A stretch of DNA of 64,000 bases. Origin: Streptomyces sp. SID12501 (GTDB taxonomy: Bacteria > Actinomycetota > Actinomycetes > Streptomycetales > Streptomycetaceae). The stretch lies in NCBI RefSeq assembly GCF_010550245.1, contig NZ_JAAGLU010000030.1:62001-126000 (forward strand), given 5' to 3'. A program made the translations under genes and the position numbers. The stretch's first letter is position 1; each line of letters opens with the position of its first letter. The notes beneath the pieces are model-generated. The model searched no databases. It saw only the letters and a program-made list of their open reading frames with translations, and was not told where the DNA came from. Positions 8,222-15,566 of this stretch are shown here, piece after piece.

Positions 8222-9013
8222 GTGCCCAAGCCCAAGAACACGTTCTCGTCATGGCGGCGTCGGCTGGCGCAGCGCGCGGTGCACGCGGGCTGGGCCTGGG
8301 TACAGCGCACAGGCTCCGTCACCGCCGAGAACCCCGGGCGGCTGACCTTCCGGGCGATGGGAACAGGTACCAGGCTCGCCTTCCCGCTGGGCACCGTCTT
8401 TGGTGAACCCTGGATCGAACTGGGCTCCCACTGCATCGTCGGCGAGCAGGTGACCCTGACGGCGGGCCTGATGCCGGACCTCGATCTCGGCCCGGACCCC
8501 ATCCTGCGCATCGGCGACGGTGTCGTCCTCGGCCGCGGCAGCCATGTCATCGCCGACACGACGGTCACCATCGGTAGCGACTGCTACTTCGGGCCGTACG
8601 TGTACGTGACGTCCACCAACCATTCGTACGACGATCCGCACGAGCCCATCGGCAAGCAGTGGCCGCGCATGGAGCCGGTGGAGATCGGCCCGGGCTGCTG
8701 GATCGGCACCGGTGCGGTGATCCTGCCTGGGGCGCGGATCGGGCGGAACGTGGTGGTGGCCGCGGGTGCGGTGGTACGCGGGACGGTGCCCGACCACGCG
8801 GTGGTGGCGGGGGCTCCGGCCAGGGTCGTACGCCGCTGGACGCCGGCCGGGGGCTGGCAGCCACCTCTGCGGACACCGGCTCCCACACCGATACCGGAGG
8901 GCACCACCCCGGATCAGCTGCGGGCGTTGGCGGAGCTGGACGAGGGTGCGGTGGCGCGGCTGGCGGAGCTGGTCGCCGAGGAGCACATCGGGGACGTACG
9001 CGCCGAGTCCTGA
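8222..9013 (+). CDS. Left-handed beta-helix acyltransferase (LbH/NodL-like)
   Basis: 263 residues from GTG 8222 (VPKPKNTFSSWRRR). The alternatives are ATG 8186 or the upstream 8159. Hexapeptide repeats run through the middle: GVVLGRGSHVIADTTVTIGS, YVTSTNHSYDDPHEPIG with the likely catalytic His, then GPGCWIGTGAVILPGARIG and VVAAGAVVRGTVPDHAVVAG with PARVVRRW, the usual end of O-acetyltransferases. The C-terminal 60 residues, rich in Pro then Glu/Leu, are outside the fold. It probably transfers an acetyl group to a sugar or cell-envelope acceptor; the acceptor is unknown. Confidence 0.75.
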   Translation: MPKPKNTFSSWRRRLAQRAVHAGWAWVQRTGSVTAENPGRLTFRAMGTGTRLAFPLGTVFGEPWIELGSHCIVGEQVTLTAGLMPDLDLGPDPILRIGDGVVLGRGSHVIADTTVTIGSDCYFGPYVYVTSTNHSYDDPHEPIGKQWPRMEPVEIGPGCWIGTGAVILPGARIGRNVVVAAGAVVRGTVPDHAVVAGAPARVVRRWTPAGGWQPPLRTPAPTPIPEGTTPDQLRALAELDEGAVARLAELVAEEHIGDVRAES

Positions 9014-9049
9014 TCCCGCGGTCACGGTCGCCGGTCGGGTCGTCGGTCG

Positions 9050-9907
9050 TCAGCCCGTCGCCAGTAGGAGCGTGCCCACGAGGGCCAGGCCCGCGCCCGC
9101 CGCCTGGACCGCCCGCAGCCGTTCGCTGAGGAATCCGCGTGCCGCCAGGGCGGTGACCACCGGGTAGAGCGAGGCGAGTACGGCGGCCACGGTGACCGGG
9201 CCGTGCTGGGCGGCGACCGAGTAGGTGCCGTTGGCGGCGACATCGGCGAGGCCGACGAAGCCGAGCGCGGGGAGCAGGCGCCAGGGGAAGCCGCCTGCCG
9301 GGAGGGCGGCGCCGCCCCGCCGGACCGAGACGTACAGCGCGACGCCGCCGACGGCCACGTTCGTCACGCGCTGCACGAAGAGGGCGAGGAAGAGGCCGGT
9401 GAGTGTGGTCGAGGCCTCCGCGATCAGGGCGAACACCGTGCCGAAACCGAACGCCGCGAGCAGGCTGAGCAGGATCGCCCGCCGTTGCACGGGCGCGCCC
9501 CTGAGCTGCGGGCCGCCCGCGAGTACGACCCCGACGACGGCGACCGCGATCCCCGTGAACTGGAGCAGCCCGGGACGCTCGCCGAGGAAGAGCCCGACGC
9601 TGATGGGGACGGCGACGCCGAGGGAGCCGAGTGGGGAGACGACGCCCATCGGGCCCAGGGCGAGCGCCTTGTAGAAGGAGAGCAGGGCCACCGGTCCGGC
9701 GACGCCCGCGGCGACCGCGAACCAGAGCCTCGGATCCGCCTCGCTCCAGGCGCCGGTCAAGGCCACGATCGTGCCGAGCACGACCGCCGCGATCGACTGC
9801 GAGACCACGACCACCGTCAACGCGGACATGCGCCGGGTCAGCAGGCCGCCACCGAAGTCGGCCAGCCCCCAGAGCAGGCTGGTGACCAGGGCGAAGAATG
9901 CGGTCAT
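9050..9907 (-). CDS. EamA/DMT family transporter
   Basis: 285 residues starting with ATG 9907, with GAGG seven nt upstream. There are about ten membrane helices in two homologous halves, with the EamA-type stretches GLADFGGGLLTRRMSALTVV and LGPMGVVSPLGSLGVAVPIS in the first half and SVAAQHGPVTVAAVLASLYP in the second. Members export small metabolites such as amino acids. It is divergent from an XRE-cupin regulator, and the shared gap carries two direct repeats, so that regulator probably controls it. Confidence 0.85.
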   Translation of the reverse strand: MTAFFALVTSLLWGLADFGGGLLTRRMSALTVVVVSQSIAAVVLGTIVALTGAWSEADPRLWFAVAAGVAGPVALLSFYKALALGPMGVVSPLGSLGVAVPISVGLFLGERPGLLQFTGIAVAVVGVVLAGGPQLRGAPVQRRAILLSLLAAFGFGTVFALIAEASTTLTGLFLALFVQRVTNVAVGGVALYVSVRRGGAALPAGGFPWRLLPALGFVGLADVAANGTYSVAAQHGPVTVAAVLASLYPVVTALAARGFLSERLRAVQAAGAGLALVGTLLLATG

Positions 9908-9920
9908 GAGGACGCCTCGC

Positions 9921-9974
9921 AGTACAGTGGAGTGAACAGTTCGGTGCACCACACGGTAGTGCAGTGGAGTGAAC
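9921..9974. promoter_or_regulatory. Two direct repeats in the EamA/XRE-cupin divergent promoter
   Basis: AGTACAGTGGAGTGAAC (9921-9937) and AGTGCAGTGGAGTGAAC (9958-9974) differ by one base and are spaced 37 bp apart start to start. They lie immediately before both divergent genes and look like operators for the adjacent XRE-type regulator. Confidence 0.55.
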
Positions 9975-10058
9975 CTTGTCATCCATAATCTTGCACTCGG
10001 GATCGTGCGGCAGGATGAGATCCTGAAGACGAGGGCGAAGGCAAGGCCGAAGACAAGA

Positions 10059-10658
10059 GTGTCGGACGAGAACTTGGACGGAACGTTGTCGGACCTCGAC
10101 CTGTTGACCCAGTCGCTGGCGCGCAGTGTGAAGCGCTGGCGTGCCGAGCGCGGTTTCACCCTGGAGGCGCTCGCCGCCCGTGCCGGGGTGAGCCGCGGGA
10201 TGCTCATCCAGATCGAGCAGGCCCGCACCAACCCCAGCCTCGGCACGGTCGTGAAGATCGGTGACGCGCTCGGCGTCAGCATCACCACCCTGCTCGACCA
10301 GGAACAGGGCCCGAAGGTCCGTATCGTCGCCGCCGACCAGGCCGTGCGGCTGTGGCACACCGACGCCGGCAGCTACAACCGGCTCCTCGCGGGCACCGAG
10401 GCGCCGGGCCCGCTGGAGCTGTGGGACTGGCATCTCATGCCCGGCGAAAGCAGCCCGTCCGACCCGCACCCCGCGGGCACGTTCGAGATCCTCCACGTCA
10501 CGGCGGGCGAACTGACGCTCACGGTCGACGGAGGCGAACACCGTGTCCCAGCGGGCGCGAGCGTCACCTTCGAGGCCAACGTCCCCCACACGTACGGCAA
10601 TGACGGCGCCGAACCGCTGGAGATGCTGATGTCGGTGTCGGTCCCGCCGGTGAGCTGA
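10059..10658 (+). CDS. XRE-family regulator with C-terminal cupin
   Basis: 199 residues from GTG 10059; the frame is open back to 9969, so a longer form is possible. Residues about 20-75 form an HTH_3 domain (FTLEALAARAGVSRGMLIQI, EQARTNPSLGTVVKIGDAL). Residues about 95-195 are a cupin (HPAGTFEILHVTAGELTLTV, AGASVTFEANVPHTYGN). This two-domain type senses small ligands and represses nearby transporters or catabolic genes. It is divergent from the EamA gene and probably regulates both it and itself. Confidence 0.85.
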   Translation: MSDENLDGTLSDLDLLTQSLARSVKRWRAERGFTLEALAARAGVSRGMLIQIEQARTNPSLGTVVKIGDALGVSITTLLDQEQGPKVRIVAADQAVRLWHTDAGSYNRLLAGTEAPGPLELWDWHLMPGESSPSDPHPAGTFEILHVTAGELTLTVDGGEHRVPAGASVTFEANVPHTYGNDGAEPLEMLMSVSVPPVS

Positions 10659-10701
10659 GACGCCCGGCCGGGTGGTCGCCCGGGGCTGTTAGCGTGCCGT
10701 C

Positions 10702-11277
10702 ATGCGCGCCCCCATCGGAGACTTCGACACCGTCACCCCGGCCCCGGACTGCCTCGGCGAACTCGTCGGCCCGGTCGCCGACGCCGTACGGCGCTGGACG
10801 GCTGAGGGTGCCCCCTCCGGGGGAGTGCCCGCTGACCAGATCCTGTACGTCGACACCGACCCGGAATGGGCGGACACCGCCGTCTTCGTCGAGCACTATG
10901 GGCGGGACCTGCTCGAACAGTCGGCGAACTGTGTGGTCGTGGCCGGCAAGCGCGGTGGCGAGACCACCCTCGCCGCGTGTCTCGTCCTCTCCACCACCCG
11001 GGTCGATGTGAACGGAGTGGTGCGCCGCCAACTCGGCTCCCGCAAGGCCTCGTTCGCGCCGATGGACACGGCTGTCGGGGAGAGCGGCATGGAGTACGGA
11101 GGCATCACGCCGATCGGACTCCCTGACGCCTGGCCCCTGTTGGTCGACTCGGCCGTCATCGACCTCCCCTGGGTGCTGGTCGGCAGCGGGCGGCGGCGCG
11201 GCAAGCTGCTGGTGCCGGGGAAGGCGTTCGCCGGGCTTCCGGGTGCTGTGGTGGTGGACGGGCTGGGCGTCAACTGA
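10702..11277 (+). CDS. YbaK/EbsC family aminoacyl-tRNA deacylase
   Basis: 191 residues beginning with ATG 10702. The YbaK/ProX fold is visible from NCVVVAGKRGGETTLAACLV through RQLGSRKASFAPMDTAVGES and GGITPIGLPDAWPLLVDSAV to WVLVGSGRRRGKLLVPGKAF. The conserved Lys of RKASF and the GGITPIGLP loop mark the active site. These proteins hydrolyse mischarged tRNAs such as Ala- or Cys-tRNA(Pro). The N-terminal 50 residues are variable. It stands alone and is convergent with the next gene. Confidence 0.85.
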   Translation: MRAPIGDFDTVTPAPDCLGELVGPVADAVRRWTAEGAPSGGVPADQILYVDTDPEWADTAVFVEHYGRDLLEQSANCVVVAGKRGGETTLAACLVLSTTRVDVNGVVRRQLGSRKASFAPMDTAVGESGMEYGGITPIGLPDAWPLLVDSAVIDLPWVLVGSGRRRGKLLVPGKAFAGLPGAVVVDGLGVN

Positions 11278-11344
11278 CGGCGGGCGGCGGGCGGCGGGCT
11301 GTTGGCGGGCCGGTGTCAGGTACGGGGTGTCGTGAATTCCGGTT

Positions 11345-12580
11345 TCAGTGGTCCGCGTCCTTGCCGATGTACACGTCGGCGAACGCCGCCGCGGCTGCTG
11401 GGGAGTTGAGGATGCGGCGGAGGCGGGCCAGGGTCGTGCCCGAGCGGAACGGGTCGCCCGACGACGCCCCGTGATAGATGTCGGACAGCCACAGGGAGAA
11501 CTCCTGGTACTGCCAGACGCGCCGCAGACACGCCTTCGAGTAGTCGTTGAGGGCGTCGGGGTCGCCCTTCGTGAGGTAGTCGACGAGTCCGTCGCCGAGC
11601 AGGAAGGCGTCGTGCAGGGCGAGGTTCATTCCCTTGGCGGCGATGGGAGCGGTCAGGTGGGCCGCGTCGCCGGCCAGGAACAACCGACCGAACTGCATGG
11701 GTTCCACGACGTAGTTGTGCATGTCGAGAACGCGCTTCTCGATCAGGCGGCCCTCGTTGAGCGGGGGCGCGCCCAACGCGTCCAGGCGTTCGTGGAGTTC
11801 GGCCCAGACGCGTTCGTCCGGCCAGTTCTCCGGGTCGTCGCCGGGCGGGCATTCCAGGTAGTAGCGGGTGACCTCGGGTCCCCGGGCCATGTGCCCGGCG
11901 AAGCCGCGCGGGTGGATGCCGAACATCACGCAGTCGTTGGACGGCGGCGCCTCGGCGAGAAGCGCCAGCCAGCCGATGCCGTAGTCGTGCCGCGCGACGC
12001 GGGCGTGCGCAGCCGGAATCGCGGTACGGGTCACCCCGCGTGCCCCGTCGCATCCGGCGATGAACTCGCCTTGCACATACTCCCGTTGGCCGGTCTCCGC
12101 GGAGACGTAGGACACCGCGGGCCGGTCGGTGTCGAGGTCGTGGACGAGCACGTCCCGCACACTGAAGCGGATGTCGCCGCCGCGCACGTCGGCGTACTCG
12201 CGCACCAGGTCCGTCACCAGCAGCGGCTGGGGGTAGGCGAAGTGGCGGTGGCCCGACAGCTCGGCGTACTCGAAGCGATGGCGTCGACCGTCGAACCGGA
12301 ACTCGCACTTCGTGTGCGTACCGGCCCGCTCCAGCAACGTGTCTGCCAGGCCCCGCTGTTGGAGCGCGCGTACCGCCCACTCCTCGATGAACCCGGCCCG
12401 GGGGTGCTGCTCGATGAACTCCCGGCTCTCCGTCTCCAGCACCACACAGTCGAGGCCGGCGGCCCGCAGGATGTTCCCGACGGTGAGCCCGGCGGGTCCG
12501 GCGCCCACGATCACCACCGGAAACCGTTGCGTGGAGGGGGAGTCGGGCGTGCGGCCGGGGGGAGGTGAGGCGAAAGTCAC
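11345..12580 (-). CDS. pobA: 4-hydroxybenzoate 3-monooxygenase-like flavoprotein
   Basis: 411 residues from GTG 12580. Class A FAD-monooxygenase motifs: VVIVGAGPAGLTVGNILRAA (dinucleotide binding), FIAGCDGARGVTR (DG motif) and GRLFLAGDAAHLTAPIAAKG (GD motif). The stretch HDYGIGWLALLAEAPPSNDC and the YYLECPPGDDPENW region match PobA closely as I remember it. PobA converts 4-hydroxybenzoate to protocatechuate with NAD(P)H and O2. No protocatechuate pathway genes lie beside it. Substrate specificity is inferred from similarity. It is divergent from the alginate-lyase-like gene. Confidence 0.75.
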   Translation of the reverse strand: MTFASPPPGRTPDSPSTQRFPVVIVGAGPAGLTVGNILRAAGLDCVVLETESREFIEQHPRAGFIEEWAVRALQQRGLADTLLERAGTHTKCEFRFDGRRHRFEYAELSGHRHFAYPQPLLVTDLVREYADVRGGDIRFSVRDVLVHDLDTDRPAVSYVSAETGQREYVQGEFIAGCDGARGVTRTAIPAAHARVARHDYGIGWLALLAEAPPSNDCVMFGIHPRGFAGHMARGPEVTRYYLECPPGDDPENWPDERVWAELHERLDALGAPPLNEGRLIEKRVLDMHNYVVEPMQFGRLFLAGDAAHLTAPIAAKGMNLALHDAFLLGDGLVDYLTKGDPDALNDYSKACLRRVWQYQEFSLWLSDIYHGASSGDPFRSGTTLARLRRILNSPAAAAAFADVYIGKDADH

Positions 12581-12610
12581 CCGAGCATTATGGCGACCGC
12601 CCGCCGTGGT

Positions 12611-12621
12611 CGGGTAACCCG
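12611..12621. promoter_or_regulatory. Inverted repeat in the pobA/alginate-lyase divergent gap
   Basis: CGGGTAACCCG, a perfect 5-bp inverted repeat around a central A, lies 31 nt upstream of the pobA start. It is a possible operator; no regulator gene is adjacent. Confidence 0.3.
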
Positions 12622-12707
12622 CACTTTTCGTTATCGGCGGCCCTGGAGCGCGTCTCCTCTCCGTAACTCCGAGAGCAACTCACCCCCCAGAGCCAAGGAC
12701 CGGAGCT

Positions 12708-14177
12708 TTGAACACAGGGATCAGCCGTCGCGGCATGTTGAAGTTCACCGGCGTGACGGCGGGCGCCGTCGCCGGCACTGTCGGTACGACCCTCGCCGCC
12801 CCGCAGGCCATGGCGGCCGGCGCGGGTCTCGTCCACCCGGGCATGCTGCACACCCGGACAGACCTGGACCGGATGGCGAAGAAGGTGAAGGCCGGGGCGG
12901 CGCCGTACACGGCGGGATTCGCGCGGCTGACCGCCAACCGCCACGCGCAGAGCGGCTGGACGGCCAACCCGCAGGCCACGGTCTACCGGGGCTCGGGCTC
13001 GCCGCAGAACTACGCGATCCTCTACAACGACATCCACGCGGCCTACCAGAACGCCCTGCGCCGGCATGTCACCGGTGAGAGCGCGTACGCGGACACCGCC
13101 GTCGCGATCCTCAACGCCTGGTCGGCGACGCTGACCGAGGTGGCGGGCTCGGCCGACCGGTTCCTCGCGGCGGGTCTCTACGGTTACCAGTTCGCCAACG
13201 CGGCCGAACTCGTGCGCGACCACAGTGACTTCGACCTCGCCCGCTTCCAGAAGATGATGCTGGACGTCTTCTGTCCGCTCGGCGAGGACTTCCTGACGAA
13301 CCACAACGGCGCCGTCATCACCAACTACTGGGCCAACTGGGACCTCACGGCCATCGCCTGCGTCCTGGCCGTCGGGATCCTGTGCGACGACCGCGACAGG
13401 ATCGACCGGGCCGTCGAGTACTTCAAGCACGGCGCCGGCATGGGCTCCGTCAAGAACGCCATCCCGGTCGTTCACGACGACCAGGGACTCGGCGAATGGG
13501 TCGAGGCGGGCCGCGACCAGGGGCACGCGCTGCTCGGCGTCGGCCTGATGGGCACGGTCTGTGAGATGGCCTGGAACCAGGGCATCGACCTGTACGGCTA
13601 CGACGACAGCCGCTTCCTCAAGGGCGCCCAGTACGTGGCCAGGTGGAGCATGGGAGGTGAGGTGCCGTACACGGCGAACACCCGCAGGAAGGGTGCGGTG
13701 GGCGGCTGGTCGGGCAGCGAGAGCACGACCGGTGCCGCCGCCGTGGACCCGGCGATGACCCGGCCGATCTGGGCCATGATCGCCAACCACTACACCAGGC
13801 GCCGGGGTCTGTCCGCGACCTACCTGACCCGCATCGCCGCCCAGGCGTCCCCTGAGGGCGGCGGCGGTGACTACGGCCCCAACAGCGGGGGATACGACCA
13901 ACTGGGCTTCGGGACACTGGCGTTCACCCGGGACAGGGCGATCGCGAGCGTGAGTCCGAGCCCAGGTGCGAGTGCCGGCAGGGAGAGCGCGAGCGCCAGT
14001 GGGGCGGGTGCGTCGCCTTCGGCCGGTGCGACTGCCCAGGGCGGCGAGGCCGAGGACCTTGCCGCGACCGGTACGACGGACTTCGTCGCCTGGACCGCCG
14101 CGACCGGAATCACCGCTCTCGCGGGCGGACTTCTGCTGCTGCGGCGACGGGGCCGGTCCGGTGGGCCGGCACAGTGA
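12708..14177 (+). CDS. Secreted alginate-lyase-family protein with sortase anchor
   Basis: 489 residues from TTG 12708, with AAGGA eight nt upstream. A twin-arginine signal peptide opens the protein (SRRGMLKFTGVTAGAV with a cleavage-like AMAAG near residue 38). The body matches the alginate_lyase alpha/alpha-barrel family: SGWTANPQATVYRG, NNYWANWDLTAIAC-like NYWANWDLTA, and GRDQGHALLGVG. The C-terminus has a Ser/Ala/Gly linker, an LAATG motif, a hydrophobic helix and RRRGR, the layout of class E sortase substrates. It should be exported by Tat and fixed to the cell wall. The polysaccharide substrate is unknown. Confidence 0.8.
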   Translation: MNTGISRRGMLKFTGVTAGAVAGTVGTTLAAPQAMAAGAGLVHPGMLHTRTDLDRMAKKVKAGAAPYTAGFARLTANRHAQSGWTANPQATVYRGSGSPQNYAILYNDIHAAYQNALRRHVTGESAYADTAVAILNAWSATLTEVAGSADRFLAAGLYGYQFANAAELVRDHSDFDLARFQKMMLDVFCPLGEDFLTNHNGAVITNYWANWDLTAIACVLAVGILCDDRDRIDRAVEYFKHGAGMGSVKNAIPVVHDDQGLGEWVEAGRDQGHALLGVGLMGTVCEMAWNQGIDLYGYDDSRFLKGAQYVARWSMGGEVPYTANTRRKGAVGGWSGSESTTGAAAVDPAMTRPIWAMIANHYTRRRGLSATYLTRIAAQASPEGGGGDYGPNSGGYDQLGFGTLAFTRDRAIASVSPSPGASAGRESASASGAGASPSAGATAQGGEAEDLAATGTTDFVAWTAATGITALAGGLLLLRRRGRSGGPAQ

Positions 14178-14204
14178 GGCTGTCGGAACGGGACAGTGCG
14201 AGGG

Positions 14205-14612
14205 TCAGCCGAGGCGGGGCAGCTCGATGGCCGGGCAGCGGTCCATGACCATGTCGAGGCCGGCGGCGCGGGTGCGGTCGTACGCGGCCTCGTCGATGAC
14301 GCCGAGCTGGTACCAGACGGCCTTGGCACCGATGGCGGAGGCCTCGTCGGCGATCTGACCGGCGAGGTCGCTGTTCAGGAACACGTCGACGACATCGACG
14401 TCGAAGGGGATGTCGGCCAGCGAGGCGTAGCCCTGCTCCCCGTGAACCGTCTCGGCCTTCGGGTGCACGGGGACGATCCGCTTGCCGTGCCGCTGGAGCA
14501 CCTCGGCCACGCGGTACGCGGCCCGCTGCTGGTTCGACGACAGGCCCACGATCGCCCAGGTGTCGCCGAGCCCGGTCAGGATCTTGCGGATCGTCGCTGG
14601 GTCGCCGTACAC
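14205..14612 (-). CDS. CoA-binding domain protein (YccU-like)
   Basis: 135 residues from GTG 14612, which follows AAGGAGG by 7 nt; the longer frame upstream is not needed. The Rossmann CoA-binding fold is clear: TWAIVGLSSNQQRAAYRVAE, KRIVPVHPKAETVHGEQGYA, VDVVDVFLNSDLAGQIADEA, AKAVWYQLGVIDEAAY and MDRCPAIELPRL. This stand-alone type binds CoA or a related nucleotide; its role in the cell is unclear. It is divergent from mftR across a gap with an inverted repeat. Confidence 0.85.
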   Translation of the reverse strand: MYGDPATIRKILTGLGDTWAIVGLSSNQQRAAYRVAEVLQRHGKRIVPVHPKAETVHGEQGYASLADIPFDVDVVDVFLNSDLAGQIADEASAIGAKAVWYQLGVIDEAAYDRTRAAGLDMVMDRCPAIELPRLG

Positions 14613-14637
14613 GCCCGGCCTCCTTGGGATTCGTACA

Positions 14638-14664
14638 GCCGCTGTCGTGCGTGACAACAGCGGC
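14638..14664. promoter_or_regulatory. Inverted repeat upstream of mftR
   Basis: GCCGCTGT (14638-14645) and ACAGCGGC (14657-14664) form a perfect 8-bp inverted repeat separated by 11 nt. It lies in the gap between mftR and the divergent CoA-binding gene and may be an autoregulatory operator. Confidence 0.4.
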
Positions 14665-14724
14665 CCGTCGGCGATGATTCCCCGCGTTGCCGCCGGGGTG
14701 GGTGTCCGGGGGCTCGGCCGATGC

Positions 14725-15426
14725 ATGATGTGCGGTGTGGTTGCTGACACGGGACGGCGGGAGAGCGTGGCGGGCGGAGCGGCGGGGGTGCGGTCGGCGG
14801 AGTACCGGGCGGGCGGTGACGCCCGGGAAGGGACGACCCGTACGGGCCGGCCGCGGGTCACCTCGCGGGCCGCTCTCGAACGCCTGGGCTTCGAACTGTT
14901 CGCCCAGCAGGGATTCGACGCGACGACGGTCGACGACATCGCGGCCGCCGCCGGCATCGGCCGCCGTACCTTCTTCCGCTACTTCGCCTCCAAGAACGAC
15001 CTCGTGTGGGGCGACTTCGAGGACCAGCTGGTGAGGCTGGAGCACCTGCTGGCGGCGACCGATCCGGCCGCTCCGATGATGGACGCGCTGTGCGGCGCGG
15101 TGGTCGAGTTCAACCGTTTCGACCCGGCGGTGGTGCCCTGGCACCGGCAACGGATGACGCTGATCCTGCGGGTGCCGACGCTCCACGCCGACTCGACGGT
15201 TCGCTACACGACGTGGCGTGCGCTCGTCACGGAGTTCGCCGCGCGGCGCATGGGCCGTCCGGTGTCCGACCTGCTGCCGAGGCTGCTCGGTCATGCCGCT
15301 CTGGCCGCGTGCATCGCCGCGTACGAGCACTGGCTGACGGACGAGGAGGCGAACCTTGGCGTGCTTCTGGATCAGGCGATGCGGCAGCTCGCCGTTGGGT
15401 TCGACGGGGCCTTCCCCGGTCCGTGA
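14725..15426 (+). CDS. mftR: Mycofactocin system TetR regulator
   Basis: 233 residues from ATG 14725; ATG 14728 and GTG 14767 are other possible starts, and the latter gives a more typical 219 residues. The HTH reads TTVDDIAAAAGIGRRTFFRY followed by FASKNDLVWGDF, a form typical of the MftR subfamily. The ligand domain includes FNRFDPAVVPWHRQRMTLIL. Its place beside mftG and mftA supports the name. In mycobacteria MftR represses the mft genes and responds to long-chain acyl-CoA (established knowledge, from memory). That would link cofactor supply to the acyl-CoA catabolism encoded downstream. Confidence 0.85.
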   Translation: MMCGVVADTGRRESVAGGAAGVRSAEYRAGGDAREGTTRTGRPRVTSRAALERLGFELFAQQGFDATTVDDIAAAAGIGRRTFFRYFASKNDLVWGDFEDQLVRLEHLLAATDPAAPMMDALCGAVVEFNRFDPAVVPWHRQRMTLILRVPTLHADSTVRYTTWRALVTEFAARRMGRPVSDLLPRLLGHAALAACIAAYEHWLTDEEANLGVLLDQAMRQLAVGFDGAFPGP

Positions 15427-15483
15427 CCCATGGTGCGCCGGGAGAGCTGCTGCGAGGGGTTGTCGGTTCGGTGCGGCGCCGTC

Positions 15484-15547
15484 GTGGCTGGTCGCGCCCA
15501 CGCGGCAGAGCCGCATACCGATACAGCCCCGCGCCCCTTACGGGGCC
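15484..15547 (+). repeat. Dispersed Streptomyces intergenic repeat, copy 3 (type B)
   Basis: GTGGCTGGTCGCGCCCACGC, GGCAGAGCCGCATACCGATA, CAGCCCCGCGCCCCTTACGG and GGCC. It lies between the convergent mftR and mftG ends. Its GCCCC and GGGGC ends can pair, so it may end transcription from both sides. Confidence 0.75.
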
Positions 15548-15566
15548 CACCGGCCCAATGAACCGC

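Noticed and set aside
11279..11299. GGCGGGC repeats between the YbaK and pobA genes
   Set aside because: Very short G+C-only repeats are common in this base composition and show no further structure.
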